A stretch of 64,000 bases of DNA from Rhea pennata (GCF_028389875.1 NC_084668.1:24128993-24192992), one strand, 5' to 3'; shown: positions 35,112 through 47,189, counted from the first letter of the stretch. Numbers and translations are program-made. Notes: a model not told the origin generated them from the sequence alone.

Positions 35112-35318
35112 CGTCGCACGGCTCCTGGAAGCCGTTCCTGACGGCGGGGGCAGGCGGCGGCGGCGGCGCTCCGGCGCCCGGCCGGTCCGGGGGCAGCGGC
35201 GGCCTCGGCCCCCCTCTCTGGCTCTCCAGCGGCGCCCGGGAGGGCGGCTGCGGCGCGGCCGGCAGGGCTCTCGACGTGCTGCCGTTCCTGCCGAGCGGGG
35301 GTGGCGGCGGCAGGGGGC
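35112..35318 (-). CDS. WIPF1: WIPF1 coding exon 5 (residues 371-440)
   Basis: A 207-bp GC-rich exon with acceptor CGCTTCAG before 35318 and donor GACG|GTAAGC. Two bases complete Gly371, 68 codons follow, and one base of Asp440 remains. The peptide begins PLPPPPPLGRNGSTSRALPA, continues through PRPPLPPDRPGAGAPPPPPA and ends VRNGFQEPCD. It is the C-terminal proline-rich part of WIP, carrying PPLPP-type ligands for SH3 proteins such as Nck, and leads into the WASP-binding exon. CpG density is high. The translated frame is intact despite GC-rich shadow frames on both strands. Confidence 0.95.
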
Positions 35319-37475
35319 CTGAAGCGAGACAAGAGGCAAGGGCACAAACACGGTTCGTCGCAAGGATTACTCTGCCGGTCGTGAGCTGCCGCCTGCGTCC
35401 GCCGCCCGCCGCCCGCGCCGGGCGAGGTGGGCTTGCGCGGCCCCTCCGCGCAAAGCGGCCGCCTCGGCAACGCGGGGCCTTCAGCGCCTGCTTCCCTGCT
35501 CTCCCGGGCTCTCCAAGAGCTCACGCGGACTTGCAGCGTACAGCGCACGCCGGGTATGTCTAAGCACAAACGCACTTTAAAGCGCGTAGTCCCATCTCCC
35601 TCAGCTACGGCAGCTCCTGTAGAGGAGCCGATCCTTGAAGACACTTTCAAACCACTCTAAACAACCCTGGCCGCAGCGGGCAGAAATCACTACTGGAAGT
35701 CAGGACACTGCGGAGGTCCAAACCAAACCCTGCTTCCTTTCTGTATACCACTGCCAGGCAGGAACACGTGGAAGAGAAGTGCAGCTCTGTTTCCCACAGA
35801 GGCTCTTCTTCCATAGGGGTGGTCCGCTCAGGGTGCCACCGCCAGAGGCATGCGGGGGGACCCAGCGCGGGAGCGGCAGCGTTAAGCAGCGTGGCATCAG
35901 TTCTCTCGTTTATAAACATATCTGCTGCATGCCGGATTTTGCTGTAGTTGGAGCCTATCCATCTGCCGCCAAATTGGAAACAGACCTCACACAGACATTT
36001 GCATTTCCCCTGTCGGTGCATCTGAATAACTGGCACGACAGCAAGGCAGGACGAATACACAAGGCATATTCCACACAGCATGGGACCAGAGCCACATCGA
36101 GGGCAGGTCAAGGGTGCTTCTCTGCAAGGAGGCAGTAAATAAAGGCAAGAAAGGCTAACACTTCCCAGTTGCTGCATCCAGCCAGGCAGCCACGGTGAGG
36201 ACACCAGGAGACGGAGAAGAGGGTGTGGATGTCAAAAGGTCTCACTGCCTCTCTGTTCAGCACAGTTGGACAATTGACAATTATGTTAATTTTTTAAGAA
36301 ATGCTTCCTTGTCCTGATGAAATCTAGTTACAGATGTGCATTTTGAAAACAAGGGCAGTGGATAATGTGCTTCTATGGAAAAGCATTGAAACATGTTGCA
36401 ATAAACATGCTGTAGTTCATGTTCTGTTCTTTTTTTTTAAAAAAAAATATTAAAGCTTGCCTTCATAGAATGATTTCTACTAATGGGAAGCACTTAGCAA
36501 CTTTTGGAATAGTTTTGCTTGCTCTCTCAAGCCTACCTAAGACCGTTATCTATATTGAATGGGTGCCAAACAGAAGAATTTACATTTATAATTTATAGCT
36601 TCAACTTCCTCCTACTTATTATGTCACCAGAAAGGTGGTGGTGACTTGCTAAGATCGTGCATCAGAAAAGACCCAAATAGCCACCTGTGGAAACAGTGGC
36701 CATCATGGAAGAAGTTCTCAGAAGTGTCTGAATAATCGCAAATGTTCTCTGTAACTTTGCTCTGGGCTCCCCAGCAGTGTGGCTGCTTAGAGGGGATATA
36801 AAGGGAATAAGGAGGCCAGTTAAAGGAGCTGGAAAGCAGCATGGATGGCTAGAGCCTCTGGCAGACCCTGTGAGATTCATCCTTGCTGTGCAGGACTGGG
36901 TGGGTTTGAGATGATTCCAGATTATTATTCCAAAGGACTAAAGGAAAGGCAAAGCCCAAAGAGGTTCCCAGGGCTGCCTTCTAAGCAATGCTTCTCCCTT
37001 CCCAGTGTTACGGGCCTGGCCGCTTGCACCTTAATTCCCTCATTTCCAAAAGGAAAATCATCTGGTATTAAAGAGAGCTAATTCACAACGTGCAATCCTT
37101 AAAAATTACGAGCAATGATTACCAAAGGACAAAGTGTATTATGACATAACTCTACAGAGACAATTCTGTTTCTAGTCTCGTTTGAAACGTGCACACTGCA
37201 AGCGTGACTAACAACAGTTAGTCACCCCGCAACAGCTGCCATTACACTCGACAACTGTTGGACAGGTCCTTTATTAAAATAATCCGTCTTTCGCCCTAAG
37301 CGTTCGTGCTCCCCAGCACGTAGGAGGCCGGGTTTTGCAAAGCCGCGCTCCCGGGAGCGCTACCTTTCACCTGAGCGGGGCTATTCCCAAACGCAAGCAC
37401 TTGCGAGCGAGCTCCCGCGGGGCAGGGCCGCCGGCGCGGCTCGGCGCGGCTCGGCTCGGCGCGGCGGGTCCCTAC
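35319..37475 (-). other. WIPF1: WIPF1 intron between coding exons 4 and 5
   Basis: A 2.16-kb intron with donor GCAG|GTAGGG at 37476/37475. GC-rich DNA continues from the flanking exons (35,319-35,560 and 37,320-37,475). The middle is ordinary. Open frames at 35,635-36,138 (+) and 35,647-36,204 (-) have no recognisable product. Confidence 0.88.
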
Positions 37476-38246
37476 CTGCTCGGCCCGGCGGGTCGCGCAC
37501 GGGCGGCGGCGGGCGCTCGGCGGGCGGCGGCGGCGGCGGCGGCAGCGGCCCCGCGCGTCCCGCCGTCGCGGCGCCGAGCGACGCGTTGCGCTGCGGCAGC
37601 CGCGGCGTCTCGTCGGTGCCGCCGGGCGGCGGCGGGACGGGCGGCGGCGGCCCCGGGCGGCCGGGCGGCGGCGGCGGCGGCGCCGGGGCGCCCAGGGGCG
37701 GCCGCGGCGAGGCGGGCACCGGCGGTTTGCTGTTCTGCGGCGGCGGCGGCGGCGGCAGCGTCGCGTCCCGGCCGCCGCCGGGGGGCCGGTGCCCGGCGGG
37801 CGGCGGCGGCGGCGGCGGCTTGTCGTCGGCCGGCCGGCCCGGCGTGGGCGGCAGCGGGGGTCGGCTGGAGAAAGGGGACGACGAGCTGGGACTGGACTGG
37901 CGAACGGACCCTCCGAACGCGGCGCTCCTGCTGCCCGGGAAGGGCGGCGGCGTGGGCCCGATGCTGGGCTGCCGGCTCACGCCCGGCACCGGCGGGGACC
38001 CTCGGTTGTGCAGGCTGGAGGCGACGGGTCGCGGGGTGCTCGGCACCGGAGGAGGCCCGCCGTCGGGCTTGGAGCCGAGGTCGGGTCTGGGGGGCGGCAG
38101 GCGGTTTCTCTGCGGCTCAGGAGCGGCGCTTCTCTGCGCGGAAGGTGGTCCCGGGAACCGGGCCGGCCCGCTCGGGGGAGAGAAAGGCTTGGCAGCTGCT
38201 GACCTGCCTCCGGGCGGGAGCACCGGTGGCCGGCTTCCCCCGGCAT
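37476..38246 (-). CDS. WIPF1: WIPF1 large proline-rich exon (residues 114-371)
   Basis: A 771-bp exon with acceptor TGTGTGCGTAG before 38246 and donor GCAG|GTAGGG. It encodes AGGSRPPVLPPGGRSAAAKP onward, ending RPPPPVRDPPGRA. It forms the central proline-rich scaffold of [47 protein letters not shown] and TDETPRLPQRNASL blocks, with repeated R/KPPPPPP ligands for profilin, Nck and cortactin-type SH3 domains. The paired SPPVPG and TPPPFPG motifs match human WIP. The DNA is extremely GC- and CpG-rich, so mutation, slippage and poor sequencing coverage are expected. The 370-codon frame on the opposite strand is a compositional shadow. Confidence 0.96.
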
Positions 38247-39636
38247 CTACGCACACAAGAGAAGACATCAGCGTTCACAGGGCAACGGGCTGAGAAACCA
38301 AGCAGGACTTCACACAGTAGTGTTTTCAGGGGCCAAAAGCCAAGACGAGACAAAGACCCAGCGGGGTCACTCTTGGCACGGGACACTCAGGTGTTCAGCG
38401 TTTATCACCTAAAAACATTTATCAGCGATTTTGGTGTGTGCTGGTGAACTGCTCCAAGTAGCCAGGCATGGTTCGATACTACTTTGAGGGCTACTTGTGA
38501 GAGGCCAAAACGGCCATAAAGCAATACAAGTGACCAAGCCCTCCCAGAGCAACAATAATGGGGTGAGGGGAGAGAAGAAATGGTGAAGAACAACAATTTA
38601 ATACAATCAACCTGATTGTATTAAACCTCTCAAATGATATTTAACAACTACAGCTCAGCCAAAGGCTCTTTTCAACCCTTCCCAGTCTCTGTTGTCTAAG
38701 GCTATACTTGTGCATGCCTGGAAGAAGTCAGCCTTGCAGTTGAAGCAGCACTGTTTTGTTACGTCAGGAACTTTATTATTAATACCAGTTCCCAAAACAG
38801 ACTGAGACACAACAGAAAATACCAACACTGAGAGACTGTTTTATACACATGTACTGAAAAATTTCTTAGTCTATAAAATACATGAGATTCATAACCCTCT
38901 CCAGTCCCCATTGCCCAGTCTTTCTTCAACAAGTGTGAAATGATACATCCTTAGCCTTAGCCTCAAGTTTGCTGGTTCCAGCATCTCCTTTGTTTCAAGT
39001 GGCACAAAGCTTCGGGCAGCTCTGTTTTGAAAGTTGCAAGAACACAGCGTATGCTACTGACTCTAGCACGCATACCAGTGAGCTGGGATGCCTCATGCAC
39101 TCCCTAGATGATAAATCATGCTGTGCTGGTGCTGATGCAGATGTACTTCCCATTTGGCAAGTAGATGCTTTATCCTGGTGCACCAGTTAGTGTGAATTGG
39201 GGATCCTTTTACAGCTCCCTTTTGGTCCTGCACACCCACAGCAAAGGCAGGACCTAGTCTACATTACTGCACTGTGCAGGTGGCAATTCAGCATTGCTGA
39301 AATCCTTAGTTTTCACCAATAATTAGGAGGAGGAAAGAGGAGGCTCACTTCTTTATAAAACCTAGCATTAAGTACAAACAAGATTTAAGATGAAAATTGC
39401 ATTTCCTAAGCACCCTCCTTGCATCTGGGCACCTGAACGAGACCTTAACTTGACTGTACGCTTAACCGTAAGAGTGCAGCTACGTATAACGTCATATTTA
39501 AATAGGAGTTCATTGTGCTGTTTAAAGGTGCTTGGAGACATTCTTAATCCAAGCAGGTAATTTATTGGTGTTGTATGAAGGCTTTAAGTAATCTGTCATT
39601 TACTTTTTGGAATTGAACCTATAAGGTCCTTCTTAC
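38247..39636 (-). other. WIPF1: WIPF1 intron between coding exons 3 and 4
   Basis: A 1.39-kb intron with donor GCTG|GTAAGA at 39637/39636. It contains a perfect 13-bp hairpin at 38,597-38,625. Nothing else was recognised. Confidence 0.9.
38597..38625. repeat. Perfect 13-bp inverted repeat, 3-nt loop
   Basis: Arms TTTAATACAATCA and TGATTGTATTAAA flank the loop ACC. Intronic. Confidence 0.85.
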
Positions 39637-39795
39637 CAGCATCTCGACTGGCAGCAGATCTGAGCTTTGGCATTCCTGCTTGAAAAAGGCCTCCAAGACC
39701 AGGTGGTCCACCTCCACCAAAGTTGCCACCACCACCGCCACCACCACCGCCGCCTCCTCCAAAGCTGCCACCACCTCCAGCAGGTCCTTTGGGTT
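39637..39795 (-). CDS. WIPF1: WIPF1 glycine-rich exon (residues 61-114)
   Basis: A 159-bp exon with acceptor TTGTTCCAACAG before 39795 and donor GCTG|GTAAGA. Two bases complete Lys61. The peptide [11 protein letters not shown] is followed by 12 consecutive glycines (39760-39725), then [20 protein letters not shown] and LRSAASRDA. This is the Gly-rich linker between the WH2 motif and the proline-rich body of WIP, ending in the conserved [10 protein letters not shown] segment, which has been regarded as a second WH2-like motif. The glycine run is encoded by a GGN repeat and is probably length-variable among individuals or species. The frame upstream of 39795 is intron. Confidence 0.95.
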
Positions 39796-42003
39796 CTGTT
39801 GGAACAAAAATCCCCCGAGTTATGCAGAGAAATGAGGCTAACCCAGTGAAGTCCTCTCTTTCATTAGAGCAGCTCTTGTAACTGGGGAAAAATGGACAAG
39901 CTTTCAAAACACACAACCCCTTCTTCAAGTTGGACCATCACAGCTACCATCAACAGCACTATTACACCATGGAAGAGGTGGTGCAATAAACATAGTTTCT
40001 ATTTTCTATTAAGCCATTGCTCTCCTTTAGTCTGTGGTGGACTGGAAGGCAGAGAAATGACCACTTTGGACAGTCTAGAACGTGCTTTAGCACGTGAGAC
40101 CTCTGATCGTGCTGTCTTTGTTAATATCTCTGTAATCCTTCCCCTCCATTTCTCCACAAGCAAACTGAGAGACTGAGCAATTTCAGGGGAAATGAGGAAG
40201 GAAGGAGGCAGACCAAGGTGTTCTTCCTCTTGTAGGTGTCTCTAGTGTTCCCTTCTGGGAATGCACTGACCTCTGCCACTACTGATGTAGTTGCGACACA
40301 TCTTATTTACATCTACTTATTTACACAAAGCCTAGTGGGGAAAGAAATTTAATTTCTGATTACTCTCTGTAGGTCCAGAAATGCAGTGACAGGATCATTA
40401 GCAACTAATTGTTCCAATAGGAAGAAATTATTATTTCAGCCCCTTTCTTTCTCTCCCATTTTTTCTCTAAAGCCACCATTTCTGCTGCGACAACACTGAG
40501 ACACTTGATGTAAAATGAAAGTGTTTCCACGATTATAAATTATAAATACATGGAAGAGATCTATTTAGAACATCGCTGCCAGATGGACAGGGCCACAGGT
40601 CAGGATACCTGTGGAGATCAGGTCCCAGATGATGGTCTGCATGGCTGTGGATCAGTTGCTTAATTTCTTGGCATCTTGATTTCCACAGCTTTGGGTAGGT
40701 AAAAATTTCATTGGCTCTAAACTGTAGATGAAAAGCACTTCTAATAATCCCACTTAGAAAAAATAGAAGTAAGATTGCGTTCATGGAGGAATGTTTAACA
40801 TCATCTTTCTCTTAAGCATTTCAGCTCAGTTCAGCTCTGACTCACATAGGGTGTTAACCTCTGGAAAATGCTGCTGCTATGGTTTAGTGTTTCATCATAA
40901 TTCATGTAAACAAAATAATAGACCACATCATTTTAATCTTATTGTTTAGACCTCCTTTTATCCCCTTAATGCTTTTTCTCCAGCTCAGCAGAATACCTAG
41001 AATGTGCTGTGCTTTCAGAGATAATACTCAAATATTTAAAACTAGGTGCATCTGTTTTAATATTTTTATTCTTCTTTGGTCACATTCCTTCTGGCATTTC
41101 CTTCTTTCCTCATCACCTTTCCGTCATTGTCCAGCTTCTAATTGCATAGGTGGACCTGGACTGAGTTGTGTCACATTTGCTAATCTGTCTGAAGAAAACG
41201 TCTGTGCTCCCCAGACAGTATGTGCTGTGCTACTGACAGAGCACACCTCTGCTTCTTGCCCCTCGCAGGTTTCTGTCCTATCTTCCCAACGCTCCTGGCA
41301 CGTGGGCTTTGCCAGTCTCCTCTCGGGGTCTGCCGAGATGTATTGTGAGATGCAGCAGCAGTTCAGCCGGATGGAGATCTTTCTCCACTCGGGTAAGGTG
41401 AGTTGCTGCGCTGTGCCAAAGCACCGTCTGCAAGGTCTGGCCGAAAAGATAACCCTGGTGAGTCGCTCCAGGAGTGGCAAAACTGCGTGTGCAGCAGGCT
41501 GATGCCCAGATGGAGCTGTATCTCACGGCTTTGGCTCTGGTTTTGCATTAAGTGGTACTGGATTCACTAATAAACCAGTGCTGTCATACCAAGGGTACCC
41601 TTTTATGCTGTTTGTGCAAAAGTGGAGGTTTAAAATTCCACTTTATTCTCCATGCTGTTCTCAGTGCTGAAGGGGTTTTCTGTGCACTAGATCTGCTGCA
41701 CCTTTCAGCAGAGCTCCTTGTAGGGTTTGCAGTTTTCTGATTTAGGCAAATGAGAAAATCAACTACTTCAGAAGAGTCTGCAAACAAACACACACACTCA
41801 CATTTCATAAGCAAGAACTGATTTCTCAGCTGATTTAATTCGTGATGAACAGAACTCATTTTTATCTATGCCAATTTTTGGCATTTTATTTTACCTGCTT
41901 CTCTCATGGCACTTCATCTGCTGATACGTGGAACAGTTTTCTGCACTCAAATATACAGCACCGTTCAAGCATACTGAAACTCAAACACACAAATTATACT
42001 CAC
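39796..42003 (-). other. WIPF1: WIPF1 intron between coding exons 2 and 3
   Basis: A 2.2-kb intron with donor GACA|GTGAGT at 42004/42003. A 186-codon plus-strand frame (40,942-41,502) shows no family resemblance and is treated as chance. A small hairpin CGTGC-TTTA-GCACG lies near 40,080. No repeat was recognised. Confidence 0.88.
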
Positions 42004-42133
42004 TGTCTAGAATTGGAGCACTTCTGTCATTAGTAACAGTCTTCTTTAGCTTTTTTCCTTTGGTAATATCAGATAATAGTGCATTTCGCCCTGCTTGCTC
42101 TGACCTGCTTAAGGACGGCTTTTCAGTATTCGC
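42004..42133 (-). CDS. WIPF1: WIPF1 WH2-motif exon (residues 18-61)
   Basis: A 130-bp exon with acceptor TTTATTTTGCAG before 42133 and donor GACA|GTGAGT. It encodes ANTEKPSLSRSEQAGRNALL, then SDITKGKKLKKTVTNDRSAP and ILD. Residues 31-48 form the verprolin-homology (WH2) motif: RNALLSDI is the amphipathic helix and LKKT the actin-cleft contact. By this motif WIP binds G-actin and, with WASP and Arp2/3, supports filament assembly. The match to human WIP is nearly complete. Phase in is 0, out is 1. Confidence 0.97.
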
Positions 42134-43780
42134 CTGCAAAATAAAATTACAAACAAGGAGACAAAATAAACCTCGATTTCTAGCTACAAAATTCTGATCA
42201 AATATGGCAATTACCTGAGACCTCAATTTCTATTTTAACAGCACTAGACTAGGTAGTGTGCCACGTCTGGTTTTGTGGATGATGTTCTAGGTAGCTGGAC
42301 TTGTGACTGACTCTAGGCTCAAAACACAACTGCTAGCCCAACCCTTATTTCCAATTCCTTGGAAACAAAATGCTTTTATTTGAACTCATATTTTTTCCAC
42401 TCTGTATATAGAGTCTCAGTTACTTGTAAATATTTAGATAGTTCTTGAAAGTTGCGGCAAAACTCCTAATATACCAATACTGAATAAATCAGAATAAAAT
42501 ACTATTTTAATTTTAATAGAAATATCTTAAAAATGTCAATCACCAGTGTTAAAAATACGGACCTTTTCAAATCCCAGTAAAAGCATGAACTCAGTTGCAC
42601 CTGGTTATATTTCATGGATTGCAACTAAACCATGATTTTTCATCACATTACAATCTCGAAAGTGTAACAGGTATGGAAAAATAAGCAGAGAAAATAATGG
42701 TATAAGAATGGCAACTAAGACGTTTACATTTCTGCAAACATTTAGAAAGTACTGGAAGAGAAGAACTATGATTTATAGAGCTTGAGATTTATTTCAATGG
42801 GCTTTTCTTTTTACTTCATGTTTTGATGACTACAGATTTCCAAGAAAGACCCCAAAAGTATATATACATACATAGACATATGCACACATGCATGTATGTA
42901 TGTATGATTATTTGTTCTAGGAAATGATGGTTCCTGAAAAGCTTTCTAGCATATCAGATCAGTGTTACGGAAATTTTCTGAAAGATGGTGGAAGTTGCCA
43001 TGAACAGACTAAGCACAGGGTTTCTGCTTGTGGGTGGACTAACCAGGGCCACAGCCCGGCAGATCCCCGTAACTAGCTAAGCCGATGAACTAAAATATCT
43101 GAGTACTTTATGACAGCACTTACAATAGCATTTCAAAAGTCCTCCTCTTTCTTGTTAGAACAGCCACAGCCTGCCACAGGGCAAACGCAGCTCTGGCTGT
43201 GCTTCACCTCAGGCCAATTTAATTCAGGTCAGATGCAGTCTCCCCTGCCACATCGTGCCAGCTGTGGATCGGGTACCTTCACATTCAGGGCTGGTTCAGG
43301 GAGCTCTGCTGGCCGAAAACTATCCTCACCAGGTGTAGAAAGCAGGGTTCATTTTGGGCCAGCTCACTGCTGGGTCATTAAGTGCCAGAGCTGGAGCAAG
43401 GGAGAAGGTGGGAGCACAGGCTGGAGCAAGGGAAGGGGAGAGCAAGACTTCAATCACTCAGGCTGCTGAGGACCCGTGACGCTCAGTCGAGGATCCCTCC
43501 ACCAAACCGAACCGGTGGCGTGGGAGGAAGAGGAGGGTGGGAAATGCGGCTAGTTACACCTGCATGGGCACTGGAAGGGAGTGGGGTAACGATCCCTCTT
43601 GTAGGATCAATCATCAGTGATCAGCAAAATGTAGAAGAGCGTCCTCCAAATACCTAATTGCACATACCTGATTAAAGGCATATCCTTATCCACATCCTTT
43701 GCTTTTGAACATCTCTCTCAGTAGGACAAGCAGCACTAGAAGACAGCGTATACTGTGCATTTCCCTCCTGTAAAACTTAC
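42134..43780 (-). other. WIPF1: WIPF1 intron between coding exons 1 and 2
   Basis: A 1.65-kb intron with donor CTTG|GTAAGT at 43781/43780. A TA/CA/TG simple repeat lies at 42,858-42,908. No other exon was seen. Plus-strand frames at 43,110-43,657 look compositional. Confidence 0.9.
42858..42908. repeat. Mixed TATA/CATA/TGTA simple repeat
   Basis: TATATATACATACATA followed by CATATGCACACATGCATG and TGTATGTATGTATG. It is partly self-complementary. Confidence 0.8.
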
Positions 43781-43831
43781 CAAGGCCAAGGTTGGGGGCG
43801 GTGGGGGAGCCGGAGGGGGAGGCACCGGCAT
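43781..43831 (-). CDS. WIPF1: WIPF1 first coding exon (residues 1-17)
   Basis: The ATG at 43831-43829 (CTCACCATGCC, good context) encodes MPVPPPPAPPPPPTLAL and the exon ends at CTTG|GTAAGT. This is the signature N-terminus of WIP family proteins. The APPPPP runs are profilin-binding ABM2 sites that feed profilin-actin to the neighbouring WH2 motif. The start is fixed by identity with other WIP proteins and by the phase-0 junction to the WH2 exon. The non-coding leader within this exon spans 43832-43869. Confidence 0.96.
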
Positions 43832-43869
43832 GGTGAGCGGCTCAGCTCCTTGTGTCCTTGCCAAGAAAC
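43832..43869 (-). other. WIPF1: WIPF1 5' UTR part of the first coding exon
   Basis: The acceptor TTTTGTTGCGCAG lies before 43869, leaving 38 leader bases ahead of the ATG. At least one non-coding exon must lie upstream. Confidence 0.85.
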
Positions 43870-45461
43870 CTGCGCAACAAAACACAGAAACACACTAGAC
43901 CTAGAGATTAACAAATTTGTCGCCTTCGGGAATACTTTTTACTCAGCCATGAGCCATCCCTGTACCTAACAGATTTATTCCCTATGTTTTGTAAGTCTAG
44001 TTTGTGAAAAGCACCCCCTATCTTGTACAGAAACAGCTGCATCCTAAAACACGGGCTCCCTGCATGAGCTCCCTGGCCATACACACACACCCACACGTGG
44101 TTTTGCACACATACACAATTTGTGCACGCTTTGCCATGACAATGCACAATGATGGAATATAGTTGTGTGCAACAATAAACAACAAAATTAAACTCCATTT
44201 AGTCCAACATTCTTGTCCATGAGTAAGTATTGCAGGATAATCCCATTCCTAAATCACCAACTCTCACTGCAGGAACACACCACCTCTCTGACATCTGTCA
44301 TGTTCTTGCTCAGAAACCGATGCAGCCCCTTTAAAGTGACTTAACTGCTGTGGGACAACGCACACGCCTACTTTTACGGCCAGGGTGGAAGAGCAGACCT
44401 CTAGGAAAGGCTCACGCGCCTCCCCTTCTGCCTCCTTGCTCTAAAGCAGCCCCCGTGCAGCACCTCTGCTGCACCTGGCTCCCCGCGAGGCGCAGCAAAT
44501 GCAGGCAGAGCCGCAGCACAGCGCTGCGCAGCGAGCAGCCTCCGCTCCCAGCTGCGGGCGAGTGGGAGCAAAAAACCAAACCAAGATCACCGTAACAAAG
44601 TAAGTGTTTTTTGGGAAAATACTGCTTGTTTCTTTAAAACACCCCTTTGCATACAGGCTTTTTCTCTTGCCCTTTCACACGAATAAGCTTTAGTAACAGT
44701 GATTAGTCATCATTTATAACACATTTGCACACGAGAGGTAAAAGCAGTAGGAAAAGCAGTAAGGACTATTCTCCAAACAACTGCACGGATAGTGATGTCC
44801 CCTGTGTGGTTATTTACAGGAATACACATCTCATACTTTCCTAGATCACTTCATTACTTTTCGCACCACCAAGAACTGTAATAAAACAGTATCTGTCAAA
44901 TCAACTTCACGCTAGGTACAGTGAGAGACTTACTTAAGAGATTAAACAAATATTAGAGAAACAAAATGGAATTGTCAGTCACCGTTTGAAGTGAGTCACC
45001 CTGTAAAAAGCCTGTAATGACTCTGAGATGATCCAAAATGCATAAATGTACTAGAAAAAATGGTTAGAAACGTATGTTCCTCTCATCAGATGCTCGTGCT
45101 TTAAAAGAAATAGCATACGGTTCTCCCAGACAGTTGTAAACCCAAATAAAATATTGCTGAGCTGTCTTCCTGCAAAAACAACTTTTCTGAAATGAGATTT
45201 TACATGAATTTTGTCCCAAATCTTTTGAGAAAAAAGGGCTGGGAGAGGGAATGAACAGCATCACCTCTAACTCTAGCTGACTATCTTGAAAAGAAAATGG
45301 AGCTGAAAGGGACCGGAGGCTCTGCCGCTGCCTCCAGCGCCTGCAGGTTTCACTCGGCGCTGCCGTAGAAATCGTTTCTTCTTCCTGTTAGTGAGAAAGA
45401 GCAAGCGGAAAAAGGGGAAGCTGCCTGGCTGACCGATGGACGGGCGGACGGACCGACTTAC
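43870..45461 (-). other. WIPF1: WIPF1 intron upstream of the first coding exon
   Basis: If the donor at 45462/45461 is used, this 1.6-kb interval is the last 5'-UTR intron. It holds a moderately GC-rich patch (44,340-44,570) and no recognised repeat or exon. Confidence 0.5.
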
Positions 45462-45560
45462 CCAGGGGAAACTGCGCGAAAGCAAGCCTGCACGGCGCTG
45501 CACCGACGCGCGCACGCGCGCTTCTTCAGGCGGACACAGAGTTTGTCGTCGTTCCTGCTG
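45462..45560 (-). other. WIPF1: Candidate WIPF1 non-coding first exon
   Basis: The minus strand reads TTCCCCTGG|GTAAGTCGG, a near-perfect donor, preceded by CpG-rich sequence with GCGCGCGTGCGCGCG. A second possible donor, CCCTGG|GTATGT, lies about 130 bases upstream. This is a reasonable first exon for the acceptor at 43869, but its transcription start cannot be seen and other first exons further right are likely. Confidence 0.45.
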
Positions 45561-45979
45561 GTGATCACTCCTAGCGTTAAAACATACCCAGGGAAGCACA
45601 AGTTTTGAGCTCAGGGGATCTGCTTGAATTTTGTTAATTACGTATCATTTTTGTGACTCTCTGTCGTTGCATAAAACTCAGCACAAAGCCTTGTCCTTTC
45701 CCGGTCCTCTCATACTGAATTCAATATTTAAAATCTGAAGGCTGTTAAAAGCACGAAGACTAACGCTGCTTTTGTTCTTCAACTTCCTGTTTAAAAAAAT
45801 AGTCAACAGGAAAATTATTTCTTACTGCAGACCACAACCATCCTGTTTCTTAACACAGTCTTCTCGCAGCTGCAGTCGTCTCTAGCGTAACTGCGCCATT
45901 AGGCTGCTTCACCAGGCTTTTAACTCCTGCAGCTGATTAAACGAGTGGGAGAAATGCTGCTCTCCACCACGCTTTGACG

Positions 45980-46480
45980 AGCGCCCAAGGCAGCCAGGGT
46001 AACGCACCGGGGATCTTCTTGGCATCCCGCGTGCCAGGGGACAGTTTCTCGAGCAGGGAGAAGAAAGCCGGGTTCACATCCAGACTTTAAGAAGAAATGC
46101 TTGGGGCAGCTCAGGCCTGAGCGCAGCGGGCGAACTTGTAGGGGTTTCTCTAAAAAGCAGTATTTTTGCAAACGGTACCACTCGTTTACCTCTCCGCCGC
46201 TTGTGTCAGTCTTTCGCACGCCCCTTCTTGCCGCGGGCCAGCAGCCTCCGCCGCCTCTGGCGCATCGGCAGGGAGCCGCTGCCCGCTGCCCCCTCCGCTG
46301 CCCAAGGGCTTGGCTGGGCAGGCAGGAAGCCAGGAGCGCCGCCGCGCGCTCGCGAGCCCAGCGTTCAGCCAGCGCCGAGCGAGCCCCACACGGGCTTGTC
46401 GTTCGGGAAACGACGTTTTGCAAGCACAGGGCAACGTTCCGCAACAGGCCAAACTTCGGCACCACTGGCGTGAAGCCTAA
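45980..46480. promoter_or_regulatory. WIPF1: CpG-rich block, candidate WIPF1 promoter
   Basis: About 500 bp enriched in CpG, densest at 46,190-46,480, lying just upstream of the candidate first exon. A possible minus-strand donor, GGAGAG|GTAAAC, sits at about 46,191, offering an alternative first exon. No TATA box was recognised. Confidence 0.5.
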
Positions 46481-47167
46481 CGCAAGCGTTCGGCAGAGCT
46501 GTTTACCCTTTATGTTCGCGCTTCGATAATTTTGGGTGACATCTTCCTATGTAAGATCTGCCAAAATGGATATGGTAATTTAGAGTAACTTGAGTGGAGC
46601 TAAATAAACTAGATGCGGTGAATAAATACAAAATATTAAGTGGTTCTGAAACCTCCAATGAGCCTTTAGAGGACTGTATTTTGTCACCCAATAAATGTAT
46701 TTTATATTCCTGCCTCTGTGTTTGGAGATGACGTACATACAGCCTAACTACTTAGCTTCACCAGAAGTACACCTGTGTCAGCTGAAGGGACAACTTTCCA
46801 ATACCTAAGTATGAAATACAATTCCTATATCTCTGTGCTGTGTTCTAGAGCATACATTTCCCTTAGGAGCCATCAGAAAAAAGATTATATGGTAGCAGTC
46901 AGAAACCTGCATGCCCACACACGTAAGTATAATGTATGTGCTTACAGACTCAGAAAGACACTCTGGTTTATCAAATTTTAGCTTAAAACATAAGTTATGA
47001 CATTGTTTCATTCTTACTTTTGTCACTCCCTGACTCAGCCTCTGCTGAGAAACTTAAATAGAAACTTTGCAGCAAGAAATAGGCCTCTGTGTTCAAAGCT
47101 TCAACTCACCCTTGCTGTTTGGCTTAGATTTTGTACAATCTATTTCTTTGTCTGCCTTTATGTAAGC

Positions 47168-47189
47168 AAAAAAAAAAAAAAAAAAAAAA
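47168..47189. repeat. Poly(A) tract, 22 nt
   Basis: A pure A run followed by GGAAAAGGAAAAAAAGG. It precedes the first copy of the 124-bp repeat by about 120 bases. Confidence 0.9.

Noticed and set aside
35635..36204. 167- and 185-codon frames on opposite strands in a WIPF1 intron
   Set aside because: Overlapping in antisense, with mixed composition and no recognisable motifs.
37335..38447. 370-codon plus-strand open frame, and others, over the WIPF1 proline exon
   Set aside because: The sequence is GC-rich and lacks stops on both strands. The minus frame is clearly WIP, while the plus frame is low-complexity Ala/Arg/Gly/Pro with no conserved motif.
40942..41502. 186-codon plus-strand frame in a WIPF1 intron
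   Set aside because: Antisense, without domain or repeat similarity, and flanked by ordinary intron.
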